Shown: positions 1 through 7,213 of the stretch, in pieces
Position numbering within the stretch: position 1 is the stretch's first letter
Layout of the letters: every line of letters starts with the position of its first letter
Origin: an uncultured Eubacteriales bacterium
Lineage (GTDB): Bacteria; Bacillota; Clostridia; Oscillospirales; Oscillospiraceae
Reading direction: 5' to 3'
Length of the DNA stretch: 21,142 nucleotides
Assembly (NCBI GenBank): GCA_900555665.1
Contig: USLX01000025.1
Span: forward strand, 1-21,142
Notes under the pieces: model-generated
Databases searched by the model: none
The model's input: only the letters and a program-made list of their open reading frames with translations
Told to the model about the DNA's origin: nothing
Translations under genes and position numbers: made by a program

Positions 1-202
1 GCTCGAACTGCTCACGGGAATCCTTGTACTTGTGAACAGCGCGAAGGATGGTGACAACTTCTTTCTTCGTGGGCAGGGGGATGGGGCCGGAGACGGCAGC
101 GCCGTTGCGCTTGGCGGTCTCGACAATCTTCTCTGCACTCGTGTCGATGAGCTGATGATCATACGCCTTCAGACGAATTCTGATCATTTCCTGGTTTGCC
201 AT
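1..202 (-). CDS. rpsJ: 30S ribosomal protein S10, N-terminal part (runs off window)
   Basis: Small-subunit ribosomal protein S10, which also takes part in transcription antitermination as NusE. The visible 67 codons begin MANQEMIRIRLKAYDH and contain the family hallmarks: the KAYDHQLID strand-helix near residues 12-20, AEKIVETAKRNGA at about 23-35, and the GPIPLPTKKE loop at about 39-48, followed by the RAVHKYKDSREQFE segment. S10 is usually about 102-105 residues, so roughly one third lies beyond base 1. The ATG at 202-200 is preceded by AGGAGG (complement of 211-216) at good spacing. In Firmicutes rpsJ is normally the first gene of the large S10 ribosomal operon, and nothing coding precedes it here. 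A consensus promoter (479-507) and a terminator hairpin in the leader (308-326) suggest transcription is regulated before the first codon. Confidence 0.97.
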   Translation of the reverse strand, partial: MANQEMIRIRLKAYDHQLIDTSAEKIVETAKRNGAAVSGPIPLPTKKEVVTILRAVHKYKDSREQFE

Positions 203-307
203 GTGTGTTTCCTCCTTGATAACGTATCCAGTAGTGTTTGATGCCCTGGGTACGGTCGAAGATCTTGTATACGCTAAGCCGTGCGTATCACTCCGCACCA
301 TGAAAAA

Positions 308-326
308 GGGCCGACGTTGTCGGCCC
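308..326 (-). terminator. Intrinsic terminator inside the rpsJ leader (candidate attenuator)
   Basis: On the minus strand GGGCCGAC and GTCGGCCC form a perfect 8-bp stem with a 3-nt loop, followed at once by TTTTTC (complement of 303-307). It lies about 150 nt downstream of the predicted rpsJ start site and about 105 nt upstream of the rpsJ ATG. Readthrough of it is therefore required to express the ribosomal operon from that promoter. On the plus strand no T run follows, so it is directional. Known ribosomal leaders use r-protein feedback or antitermination; which applies here is not visible. Confidence 0.8.
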
Positions 327-478
327 GTTCACTGCGGCGATATACGCCGTATCGTGATCCTCAGCCGCCCGATGACCGGACATACTCCGCAGAAGTTACC
401 GTCTTGCGACGCAATCTCCTGCATCATCGCATTGACACGCACGGTCGCGTTGTTTCCGCTCCCTTCGCGCGCCTTTAT

Positions 479-507
479 ATAATACAATACCCGCTTCTCT
501 CTGTCAA
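479..507 (-). promoter_or_regulatory. Sigma-A promoter for the rpsJ (S10) operon
   Basis: On the minus strand a perfect TTGACA (complement of 502-507) is separated by exactly 17 nt from TATTAT (complement of 479-484). The sequence just upstream (about 510-545) carries runs of A, resembling an UP element, as expected for a strong ribosomal promoter. The start site should be near 472, giving a leader of about 270 nt before rpsJ. Confidence 0.85.
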
Positions 508-513
508 GTACAT

Positions 514-790
514 TTTCAAACTTTTTTGGGCAATTCGCGCAAAAAATCCCGTAAAATTTCGTCACTCTGCAAAATCTGCCATCCCCCCTCGTGCTCCGCT
601 GCGGCGCCGCGTGCCGAATCGTCCTTCCGCCCGCCGCCCGTCCGAACTTCGCACAGTAAAAAGCCCTCTCATCCGCGGTAAATTGCTTCCTTTCCATGAG
701 AAACCGTCTCCCAAAGCAGCAAACACAGCCGCCAGTCGCCCTATGCAGTCTCAGCCCCGGTGCTGCACACTCCATCCTTCCGCAAAAGAT
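514..790. other. Intergenic stretch with no supported gene
   Basis: Between the rpsJ promoter and the livF-side hairpin I see no coding region on either strand. A 148-codon open frame on the minus strand covers much of it, but it continues through both the rpsJ promoter and the leader terminator, has no ribosome site, and has a composition (many Cys, Arg) typical of chance open frames in GC-rich DNA. The A-rich part near 510-560 probably belongs to the rpsJ promoter. Confidence 0.6.
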
Positions 791-791
791 T

Positions 792-816
792 CCGCCGGGC
801 GCGCTGCGCCCGGCGG
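792..816. terminator. Strong hairpin terminator at the end of the liv operon
   Basis: CCGCCGGGCGC and its perfect complement form an 11-bp GC stem with a GCT loop. On the plus strand it is followed by TCTTTTT; on the minus strand by AATCTTTTGC, a weaker U tract. It begins 17 nt past the livF stop codon, so its role is most likely to end the minus-strand liv operon, and it would also stop plus-strand transcription. Confidence 0.8.
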
Positions 817-832
817 TCTTTTTGCATTTTGT

Positions 833-1540
833 TCAGCTCAGATAGGCCTTGATCACAGCTTCGGAGTGCAGCAGATTGTCCGCCGTGTCCTCCAGGACGA
901 TCCGGCCAGACTCAATGACATAGCCGCGGTCCGAGAACTTCAGTGCCATTCGCGCGTTCTGTTCGACCAGCACAATCGTGACGCCCATGCTTCGGATCCG
1001 GTCAAAGAGGTGGAAGATGTCGCTGATGATCAGCGGTGCGAGGCCGAGGCTTGGCTCATCGAGCATCAAAATCTTGGGCTTTGCCATCAGTGCCCGTCCG
1101 ACCGCAAGCATTTGCTGCTCCCCGCCCGAGAGCGTGCCGCCCGTCTGATTGATGCGTTCCTCCAGCTTCGGAAACAGCTGAAAAACATTTTTCATCTCTT
1201 CCTCATTCTGCTCATGCGTGTTAAAGTAACCGCCCATAAGCAGATTGTCGCGCACCGTAAACGTCGGGAAGATCTGCCGGCCCTCCGGCGCCAGAATCAA
1301 TCCCTTCTTCACGATCTCGCGCGTGCCGAGGCGCGTGATATCCGTTCCGTCCATCCTGACCGTGCCGCCAGCCTTGGGAACCAGATTCATGATGGCGTTC
1401 ATCGTGCTGGATTTTCCCGCGCCGTTCGCGCCGATTAGCGTGATAATCTCGCCCCGCTCCACATGCAGCGAAATCCCGCGCAGCGCCTGGATGCCGCCGT
1501 AGCGAACCTCCAGATTTTCAACCGATAAAAACGCGCTCAC
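833..1540 (-). CDS. livF: Liv-type ABC transporter ATP-binding protein LivF
   Basis: Cytoplasmic ATPase of a branched-chain amino acid/HAAT-type importer, working as a heterodimer with LivG. The 235 residues match the usual LivF length. Walker A GANGAGKS is at 37-44, the ABC signature LSGGEQQ at 137-143, Walker B ILMLDEP at 157-163, and the switch position reads VEQN instead of the usual His, which is typical of LivF. Translation starts at a GTG (1540-1538) that directly abuts the livG stop codon, with GGAGGAGG just upstream inside the livG end, so it is translationally coupled. It is the last gene of the lacI-livHMGF operon and is followed by a strong hairpin. The subfamily is certain; the transported solute is not, because Liv-type systems also carry amides, urea, and other small polar or aromatic compounds. 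Confidence 0.95.
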   Translation of the reverse strand: MSAFLSVENLEVRYGGIQALRGISLHVERGEIITLIGANGAGKSSTMNAIMNLVPKAGGTVRMDGTDITRLGTREIVKKGLILAPEGRQIFPTFTVRDNLLMGGYFNTHEQNEEEMKNVFQLFPKLEERINQTGGTLSGGEQQMLAVGRALMAKPKILMLDEPSLGLAPLIISDIFHLFDRIRSMGVTIVLVEQNARMALKFSDRGYVIESGRIVLEDTADNLLHSEAVIKAYLS

Positions 1541-2308
1541 TCAATCCTCCTCCTTTCCAAGGTACGCCTCGATCACGTCCTCGTTTTTCTGGATCTCCTC
1601 CGGCGTCCCGGACGCAATCAGCTCTCCATGATTGAGCACATAGATTCTGTCGCACACATTCATCACGAACTTCATGTCGTGCTCAATGAGGATGATGGTA
1701 TACCCCATCTCCCGCAGCCGCTGCACCGTGCTCAAAAGCTCGCCGGTCTCCTGCTCGTTCATGCCGGCCGCCGGCTCGTCGAGCAGCAGGATGTTTGGGT
1801 CAGTCGCCATCGCACGTGCGATCTCCAGCCGCCGCTGCTCGCCATAGGGCAGGCTCTTTGGGGCCTCATATTTTTTGTCTGCCAGCCCCATGATCCCCAG
1901 CAGCTCTTCCGCACGCTTCTCCTGGGCCTTGCGTTCTTCTGTTTTCTTTTTCGTGTTCAGGATGTCGTCAAACAATCCCGCCTTTGCCCGGCAGCACATG
2001 CCCATCTGCACGTTCTCCAGCACCGTCATCTTTCCAAACAGCCGAATATTCTGGAACGTCCGTGCAAAGCCCAGCCGCGTGATCTGGTGTGGCTTGAGAC
2101 CGTTGATCTTCTCTCCGTTGAGGTAAACAGCGCCCTCGCTTGCCTTGTAGACGCCGGTGATTACATTAAATAATGTTGTCTTCCCCGCGCCGTTCGGCCC
2201 AATTACGCCGACGATCTCGCCGAGATTGACCTCCATGCTGACGTGGTTCAGCGCTGTGAGCCCGCCGAATCTCTGCGTCAGGTTTTCTACTACCATGTTT
2301 CCACTCAT
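1541..2308 (-). CDS. livG: Liv-type ABC transporter ATP-binding protein LivG
   Basis: Second ATPase subunit of the same importer. The 255-residue product has Walker A GPNGAGKTT at 37-45, the LivG-style signature LPYGEQRR at 153-160 (Tyr replacing the usual Ser), Walker B NILLLDEP at 172-179 and the switch His at 210 in LIEHD. The C-terminal NEDVIEAYLG tail is characteristic of LivG. The ATG overlaps the livM stop codon by 4 nt (ATGA), indicating translational coupling. A second Met at residue 5 is a possible alternative start. Pairs with LivF on the inner face of the LivH-LivM channel. Confidence 0.95.
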   Translation of the reverse strand: MSGNMVVENLTQRFGGLTALNHVSMEVNLGEIVGVIGPNGAGKTTLFNVITGVYKASEGAVYLNGEKINGLKPHQITRLGFARTFQNIRLFGKMTVLENVQMGMCCRAKAGLFDDILNTKKKTEERKAQEKRAEELLGIMGLADKKYEAPKSLPYGEQRRLEIARAMATDPNILLLDEPAAGMNEQETGELLSTVQRLREMGYTIILIEHDMKFVMNVCDRIYVLNHGELIASGTPEEIQKNEDVIEAYLGKEED

Positions 2309-3336
2309 ACGCGCGAGCCCCCCTTTCCGGCCGCCTCACGCCGCTCTGTCTCCACGCGGCGGATCAGCCCCAGATTCAGGTTGCCAAGCAGCCCGTCGGG
2401 TTTCAGGATCATCATAATCACCATCAGCGCGCCGTAAATCAGCATTCTGTACTGCAGAAGATCGCGCAGCAGCTCCGGCAGCAGCGTCAGCGCAATCGCA
2501 CCAAGGAACGTGCCCGGCAAACTGCCCAGGCCACCGAAAATGATCATCACAACCAGCTCCTGCGAAGCCGCCGTGGTAAAGATCGTGGGATGGATAAACG
2601 TTACATACTGCGCATAAAACGCGCCGGCAAAGCCCGCGATCATCGCGGAGATGACGAAATTGCGCCGCTTGATGCTCACAATGTTGATGCCCATGGTTTC
2701 CGCCGCATCCTCATCGTCGCGGATCGCCTTGATCGACAGTCCGAAGCTGGAATCGATCAGGTTTTTCACGATCACCGTCACGATCACCACCATCACGAGC
2801 GCCATCAGATACATCGCCCGTGGGCTGCGCAGCGTCTGGCCGAAGATGGTGACCGGAGGGATGTTCATAATGCCGAGCGGGCCGCCCGTCAGGCTTGTCC
2901 AGTTCAGCTCCACCAGCCGCACAATCTCGCAGAAGCCCATCGTGACAATCGTCAGATAATAGCCCTTCAGCTTCAAAGAAGGCAGCGCCACCAGATATCC
3001 GAACAGCCCCGAGATCACCGTCGCAGCCAGCATCGCCGGAATGGTGGAAAAGCCGAGCTTCATAATGAGCAGCGTCCCGGCATACGCGGCGATGCCCCAG
3101 AAGGCCGCCTGGCCAAACGACATCTGCCCCATATAGCCCGTCACCAGGTTCAGCCCCAGTGTGAGGATGATATTCACAAGACAGAGCGTTCCAATCCGCA
3201 GCACATAGCGGTTCGTCGTCAAAAACGGTACCGCCGCCGTCACAACCAGCAGCGCCACAATGATCATCCCACTGTGCATCGCCGTAAAGCGCAGGAAGGA
3301 TTCCCAACCGCGCCGCAGTGGATTCTTTTTCCGCAT
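2305..3336 (-). CDS. livM: Liv-type ABC transporter permease LivM
   Basis: Polytopic inner-membrane permease that forms the channel with LivH. Conserved Liv permease features are present: GYMGQMSFGQAAFWGIAAY near residues 67-85, the cytoplasmic coupling segment AIRDDEDAAETMGIN near 205-219, and FGGLGSLPGT near 267-276. I chose the ATG at 3336 (MRKKNPLRRGW, 343 aa): GGAGG lies 8 nt upstream and overlaps the livH stop region. An in-frame start 14 codons earlier would overlap livH by 29 nt and has no ribosome site. Shorter than the E. coli LivM (about 425 aa) but normal for Gram-positive versions. Confidence 0.93.
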   Translation of the reverse strand: MRKKNPLRRGWESFLRFTAMHSGMIIVALLVVTAAVPFLTTNRYVLRIGTLCLVNIILTLGLNLVTGYMGQMSFGQAAFWGIAAYAGTLLIMKLGFSTIPAMLAATVISGLFGYLVALPSLKLKGYYLTIVTMGFCEIVRLVELNWTSLTGGPLGIMNIPPVTIFGQTLRSPRAMYLMALVMVVIVTVIVKNLIDSSFGLSIKAIRDDEDAAETMGINIVSIKRRNFVISAMIAGFAGAFYAQYVTFIHPTIFTTAASQELVVMIIFGGLGSLPGTFLGAIALTLLPELLRDLLQYRMLIYGALMVIMMILKPDGLLGNLNLGLIRRVETERREAAGKGGSRV

Positions 3337-3349
3337 CTTCCTGCCCTCC

Positions 3350-4228
3350 TTACATTTTGTCGACGACGTTTTTGCCAAAGATCCCGCTGGGCTTGACCAG
3401 CAGCACCACGATCAAAATTGCAAATGCAATCGCGTCGCGATAGCCGGAGGCGATATAGCTTGCGCCGATGGCCTCCGCCAGACCCACAATCAAGCCGCCC
3501 ACCATCGCACCGGGCAGCGAACCGACGCCGCCAAGCACCGCCGCTGCGAACGTCTTCATACCCACGGTAAAGCTCATTGTCGTGTCAATATTCTGATAGT
3601 ACGAGCCAACCAGCGCGCCAGCCACACAGGCCAGCATGGCCTGCACCACGAACGTGCCCGCAATGACCATCTTGACGTTGATGCCCATCAGCTTGGCACA
3701 CTCCGTATTCTGCGAAACTGCCAGCATTGACTTGCCGACCTTTGTCTTGTACACCACCAGTGACAGCGCCAGCATCAACAGCGCACAGATGGCAAAAATA
3801 ATGATCTGTGTATAGCTGATAACGGCATTGCCAATGCTGATCTTTCCGAAATTCAAAAAGTTTGGGAACGATTTTGTGTCCGTGCCAACCCAGATCTGGA
3901 TGGCGTTTTCAATGAACGTGCCAATGCCGAGCGTTGCGATCAGGCCGGACATCTTCGGGGCGTTTCTTGCGCGCAGCGGCCGCAGCCCGATGAAATCCAC
4001 CAGCCAACCGACCACACCCGCCAAAATCATGCAAAGCGGCATCGCCAGCGCCAGCGGCGCCGTGGCCAGCGAAAGCATGATATACATCATATAAGCCCCC
4101 AGCATATATACCGCGCCGTTTGCGAAGTTGATCAGCCGCAGCACGCCGAATACCAGGGAATAGCCGATGGCCACCAGGGAATACACGCAGCCGATCGTCA
4201 ATCCATTTACAATTTGTTGCAATAACAC
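3350..4228 (-). CDS. livH: Liv-type ABC transporter permease LivH
   Basis: Inner-membrane permease of the Liv/HAAT class, 292 aa, with about eight hydrophobic segments. The N-terminal block LVFGVLRLINFANGAVYMLG (about 25-44) and the GGVGSLPGAMVGG block (233-245) are diagnostic of this family. Translation begins at a GTG (4228-4226): CTCCTT on the plus strand (4239-4244) gives AAGGAG ten nt upstream. The gene starts only 31 nt after the LacI-family regulator's stop codon with no promoter or terminator between, so the permease genes are transcribed with the regulator. Confidence 0.94.
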   Translation of the reverse strand: MLLQQIVNGLTIGCVYSLVAIGYSLVFGVLRLINFANGAVYMLGAYMMYIMLSLATAPLALAMPLCMILAGVVGWLVDFIGLRPLRARNAPKMSGLIATLGIGTFIENAIQIWVGTDTKSFPNFLNFGKISIGNAVISYTQIIIFAICALLMLALSLVVYKTKVGKSMLAVSQNTECAKLMGINVKMVIAGTFVVQAMLACVAGALVGSYYQNIDTTMSFTVGMKTFAAAVLGGVGSLPGAMVGGLIVGLAEAIGASYIASGYRDAIAFAILIVVLLVKPSGIFGKNVVDKM

Positions 4229-4259
4229 GAGGCAATTTCTCCTTCCGTATAGGCCCCCT

Positions 4260-5309
4260 CTATTCCGAGCCTCCGGCGCCGTCCGGGGCCTTTGCCGTGC
4301 TCCCGCGCACGATCAGCGTCCCGTGTACCCACAGCGTCTCCGTCGCATCCTCCGGGTGCTCCATCATGGACAGCAGCTGCACCACAGCCTTTCTGCCGAT
4401 CTGCGTATAAGGAATGTGGACCGTTGTGAGCGGCGGCGTCATCATGGACGTAAAGGCGATCCCGCCAATCCCCACGACTGACACATCCTCCGGCACACGC
4501 AGCCCGAACTCCTGAAATACCTTCACCGCCGCAATGGCGATACAGTCGTTGTCCGCGACAAAGGCCGTCGGAAAATCTTCATCCTTCCCCCGCTGGCTCA
4601 TCCAGAGCTGCAGCGTAAACACGGATCCGGTCATCGTCGGAGAAACCATCACGGGCTGGCGCCCCTCAAGATGCAGCAGCCGCAGCGCATCGCTGTAGCC
4701 CTGGCTGCGCTCGGCAAAATTCGCCGCCGGCACGTTGCTTTTCAGATAACCGATCTTCCGGTGTCCCAGCTCATAGAGGTGCTTCACCGCATCATAGGTC
4801 GCCATCTTGTTGCAAACCGTCACCGCCGAAACCGATTGCAGCAGCATTGAATTGTCTACCACCACAAACGGCAGCCCTGTCTGCCGAACCTTCTCCACGA
4901 CCTGATCGTCGATCTCCACGCCAAGCAGAATGATTCCGTTGACGCTTCCGCTCCGGATCGCGGCAAGCACGCCGTCCAGATTCTGCGCATTGACGCTGTG
5001 CATCATGAGCGCAATATTGTGCTCCCCGCAGTAGGCCGAAACGCCGTCGAGCAGGCAGGACGAGCCCTCCTGATTTACCTCAACAACCAGTCCGCTGTCG
5101 ATGTAGCGCAGATAGCAGATCTGCGTCTGAACCGGCGTCTCCGCCGGGCGGCGGCTGACATAGTTGTTGTCCCGCATCAGCTTCCAGATGCGTTCGCGCG
5201 TCTCATTCGAGACGCCCTTCTTGTCGTTGAGCACCAAAGAGACCGTCGCCGTTGACACGTCCGCCAGTTTTGCGATCTCCCGTACCGTCACGCTTTTTTT
5301 CTGTGCCAT
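4260..5309 (-). CDS. LacI/GalR-family transcriptional regulator
   Basis: DNA-binding ligand-responsive regulator, 349 aa, the normal length for the family. The N-terminal helix-turn-helix spans about residues 8-28 (TVREIAKLADVSTATVSLVL), followed by the linker containing NYVSRRPAE. The rest is a periplasmic-binding-protein-like sensor domain with AFVADNDCIAIAAVKVFQE, PEDVSVVGIGG and a C-terminal TVHIPYTQIGRKAV block. It is the first gene of the operon that continues into livHMGF, and lies between the two halves of the transporter-catabolic island, so it is the obvious candidate local regulator. AAGGACATC precedes the ATG. A perfect 6-bp inverted repeat (5322-5336) sits 13 nt upstream of the start and could be an autoregulatory operator. 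The ligand is unknown; LacI members usually sense sugars or sugar-like metabolites, and some sense nucleobases. Confidence 0.93.
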   Translation of the reverse strand: MAQKKSVTVREIAKLADVSTATVSLVLNDKKGVSNETRERIWKLMRDNNYVSRRPAETPVQTQICYLRYIDSGLVVEVNQEGSSCLLDGVSAYCGEHNIALMMHSVNAQNLDGVLAAIRSGSVNGIILLGVEIDDQVVEKVRQTGLPFVVVDNSMLLQSVSAVTVCNKMATYDAVKHLYELGHRKIGYLKSNVPAANFAERSQGYSDALRLLHLEGRQPVMVSPTMTGSVFTLQLWMSQRGKDEDFPTAFVADNDCIAIAAVKVFQEFGLRVPEDVSVVGIGGIAFTSMMTPPLTTVHIPYTQIGRKAVVQLLSMMEHPEDATETLWVHGTLIVRGSTAKAPDGAGGSE

Positions 5310-5321
5310 GATGTCCTTTCC

Positions 5322-5336
5322 ATTGTCGCTGACAAT
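5322..5336. promoter_or_regulatory. Inverted repeat in the lacI-liv leader, candidate operator
   Basis: ATTGTC-GCT-GACAAT is a perfect 6-bp inverted repeat with a 3-nt centre. It lies between the promoter (5406-5434) and the ATG of the LacI-family gene, overlapping the region just upstream of the ribosome site. Position and symmetry fit an autoregulatory operator; the odd-numbered centre is less usual for LacI-family sites, which commonly have a central CG. Confidence 0.45.
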
Positions 5337-5367
5337 TCAATTCCGTTTTCCGCAGGCCGGTTTTAGC

Positions 5368-5388
5368 GCGGCCGCGCGCGGCGGCCGC
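5368..5388. other. GC-rich hairpin in the lacI-liv leader RNA
   Basis: Two copies of the self-complementary GCGGCCGC are separated by GCGCG, giving an 8-bp all-GC stem with a 5-nt loop. It falls about 15-35 nt after the predicted transcription start on the minus strand. No U tract follows on either strand, so it is not an evident terminator. It may stabilise the 5' end of the mRNA. Confidence 0.5.
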
Positions 5389-5405
5389 ATGGATGTTTGA
5401 TATCC

Positions 5406-5434
5406 ATTATATTCCTCTTTCAGCCTGTTTTCAA
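5406..5434 (-). promoter_or_regulatory. Sigma-A promoter for the lacI-livHMGF operon
   Basis: Minus strand TTGAAA (complement of 5429-5434), 17-nt spacer, perfect TATAAT (complement of 5406-5411). Start site expected near 5399, giving a leader of about 90 nt. It lies 28 nt beyond the dhaL stop codon with no terminator seen between, so readthrough from dhaKL is also possible. Confidence 0.82.
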
Positions 5435-5462
5435 TGAAATATGCGAGAAGATCGCGAATTTG

Positions 5463-6110
5463 TCAGCAAAGTGTCTCCAAAATCGCCTGAGACAGCATCT
5501 CAATCTGGAAACACATCGTCACCGCGCCGGGATCCAGATGTCCCACGCCCTTGTTTGCCTGATAGCAGGCCCGTCCACGGACGGCGGGCATCTGGCGTGT
5601 GCTCTCCGCGCCGTCCCGCGCGCCCTGCGCGAGCGCCTCGAGCAGGGCCTTGTCCGAAAGGCCCGCTTCCAGGCCCTTTTCATAGGCCTGCGTCGCGCCG
5701 TAGAGCGTGTCGATCATCGTCTTCTGCCCGGGCTCAGAGTTGCCACGTTTCATCATCGCCTGCATCATCGCCTCCAGCAGTTTGCCAAGATTCTCGCGCG
5801 TCACTGCCGTCTCCTCCTTACACGCCCGGCCCATGGCCAGATACGCGCTCCCATAGAGAATACCGGAAGATCCGCCAACCACGCTCATCAGCGTCATGCC
5901 GATCTTCTTAAAAAGCTCCGCCAGCGGCAGCGCCTCCAGCTCTCCGGCAATCGCCACCAGCGCCTCAAAGCCCATATTCAGGTTGATCCAGTGGTCGCCG
6001 TCGCCGGTGGCCGCGTCCAAATCGGTGATATAGGTCTTCTCCGCTGCGATTTTCTCCGCGGTTCTTTTGATGTATTCCACATAACCTGCAGGGCCGATCG
6101 AAAATGCCAT
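5463..6110 (-). CDS. dhaL: DhaL-type dihydroxyacetone kinase, ADP/ATP-binding subunit
   Basis: Nucleotide-binding partner of DhaK, 215 aa (family about 210). The metal-binding aspartates are D32, D37 and D39 in LDAATGDGDH, spaced as in E. coli DhaL. The nucleotide-cap motif GGSSGILYGSAYL is at 79-91, and the C-terminal RGRACYQ...GHLDPGA block is conserved. The segment right after GDGDH is unusual: WINLNMGF where typical DhaL has a Gly followed by A/V-N-M-x-R-G. The ribosome site TAAGGAGG overlaps the dhaK stop codon, so the two are coupled. No DhaM (PTS-type phosphoryl donor) gene lies in the window; the pair may therefore use ATP directly or a DhaM encoded elsewhere. The true substrate could be another short hydroxy-ketone, since DhaKL paralogues acting on C4 sugars are known. 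Confidence 0.9.
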   Translation of the reverse strand: MAFSIGPAGYVEYIKRTAEKIAAEKTYITDLDAATGDGDHWINLNMGFEALVAIAGELEALPLAELFKKIGMTLMSVVGGSSGILYGSAYLAMGRACKEETAVTRENLGKLLEAMMQAMMKRGNSEPGQKTMIDTLYGATQAYEKGLEAGLSDKALLEALAQGARDGAESTRQMPAVRGRACYQANKGVGHLDPGAVTMCFQIEMLSQAILETLC

Positions 6111-6120
6111 TCCGTCCTCC

Positions 6121-7110
6121 TTATACCTTCAGCGCCGTCGTGTCGCAGTGCGCATCGAGCAGCTGCTTGAGCTCATCGTCCAGCTCGAGCAGTGTAAACG
6201 AGCAGCCAGCCATCTCCAGCGACGTCATATAGTTGCCCACAAACGTGCGGTAAACACGGATCTCCTTTTCCTCAAGCAGCTGCTGCAGTTCGTTGTTCAT
6301 AATATAGAGCTCCATCAGCGGCGTTCCGCCCAGCCCGTTGACCATCACGGCCACTTCCTTGCCCGTGTAGTCATAGTCGGCATTGATGTGTGTAAAGAGC
6401 TCCGCGGCAATCTCCTGCGCGCTCTTCATCGGCTCGCGGGACACGCCGGGCTCGCCATGGATGCCCATGCCGATCTCGATCTCCTCCTCGCCGAGCGCAA
6501 AGCCGACCTTGCCCGCGCCGGGCAGCGTGCAGGACGTGAGTGCCATGCCCATCGTGCGCAGCCCCGCGATGGCCTTTTCCGCCACGCGCTTCACCTCCGC
6601 GAGCGGATAACCGGCCTCAGCCGCCGCGCCCGCGATTTTATGGACAAATACAGTGCCGGCAATGCCGCGCCGTCCGCTGGAATAGGTGCTGTTCGGCACG
6701 GCAACGTCATCGCGCACGACCACGCGGTCGACCTCGATCCCCTCGTCCTCCGCCAGTTCCATCGCCATTTCAAAGTTCATGATGTCGCCGGAGTAGTTTT
6801 TAATGATCAGCAGCACGCCCTGTCCATGGTCGGCCTGACGGATACCGCAGATAATCCGGTCGGGGCTCGGCGAGGCAAAGACGTTGCCCGCAACCGCTGC
6901 ATCCAGCATGCCTGCCCCTACATAACCCGCATGAGCCGGCTCATGCCCGCTCCCGCCACCCGATACGAGCCCGACCTTTTTCAGCTCCGTGTCGCGCTTG
7001 CGGGCAATGACTTCCTCGCGCGGAAAATATTCCAGTTTCGGATTGGACATCGAGAGCCCCTGCAGCATCTCCGAAACAACGTCCTCCGGCCGGTTGATGA
7101 GCTTTTTCAT
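6121..7110 (-). CDS. dhaK: DhaK-type dihydroxyacetone kinase, substrate-binding subunit
   Basis: Binds the keto substrate covalently as a hemiaminal through a histidine and passes it to DhaL for phosphorylation. The 329-residue length matches Gram-positive DhaK. The glycine-rich loop VSGGGSGHEPAHAG (49-62) and the catalytic His in GIHGEPG (H218) are both intact, as is the MVNGLGGTPLMELYI block near 257-271. The ATG at 7110 follows a purine-rich GGGGGATT ribosome site. It is separated from the upstream amidohydrolase by 103 nt that hold a 15-bp hairpin (7148-7186). Enzyme family is secure; the specific hydroxy-ketone is inferred only. Confidence 0.93.
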   Translation of the reverse strand: MKKLINRPEDVVSEMLQGLSMSNPKLEYFPREEVIARKRDTELKKVGLVSGGGSGHEPAHAGYVGAGMLDAAVAGNVFASPSPDRIICGIRQADHGQGVLLIIKNYSGDIMNFEMAMELAEDEGIEVDRVVVRDDVAVPNSTYSSGRRGIAGTVFVHKIAGAAAEAGYPLAEVKRVAEKAIAGLRTMGMALTSCTLPGAGKVGFALGEEEIEIGMGIHGEPGVSREPMKSAQEIAAELFTHINADYDYTGKEVAVMVNGLGGTPLMELYIMNNELQQLLEEKEIRVYRTFVGNYMTSLEMAGCSFTLLELDDELKQLLDAHCDTTALKV

Positions 7111-7147
7111 AGAAAATCCCCCGTTTTTGTATGATTCAGAATGCAGT

Positions 7148-7186
7148 ATCCGGAAACGGCGCCGGAAACCAGCGCCGTTTCCGGAT
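7148..7186. repeat. 15-bp perfect hairpin between amidohydrolase and dhaK
   Basis: ATCCGGAAACGGCGC pairs perfectly with 7172-7186, with a 9-nt loop that itself repeats CGGAAACC, so an alternative smaller fold is possible. No U tract follows on either strand. Within a minus-strand operon this would be an mRNA stabiliser, processing site or leaky terminator that sets different levels for genes on either side. Confidence 0.7.
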
Positions 7187-7213
7187 CAGCTTGTTACAGA
7201 CCTTTCTCCGAGC

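Noticed and set aside
329..775. 148-codon minus-strand open frame upstream of rpsJ
   Set aside because: It runs across both the consensus rpsJ promoter and the leader terminator, has no ribosome site, and its Cys/Arg-rich composition has no family resemblance.
281..1438. 385-codon plus-strand open frame
   Set aside because: Antisense to livF in its second half and noncoding-like in its first half; an artefact of GC-rich codon bias.
5459..5472. TTTGTCAGCAAA near the end of dhaL as a third LacI operator
   Set aside because: Only four bases pair on each side and the centre lacks symmetry; it overlaps coding sequence.
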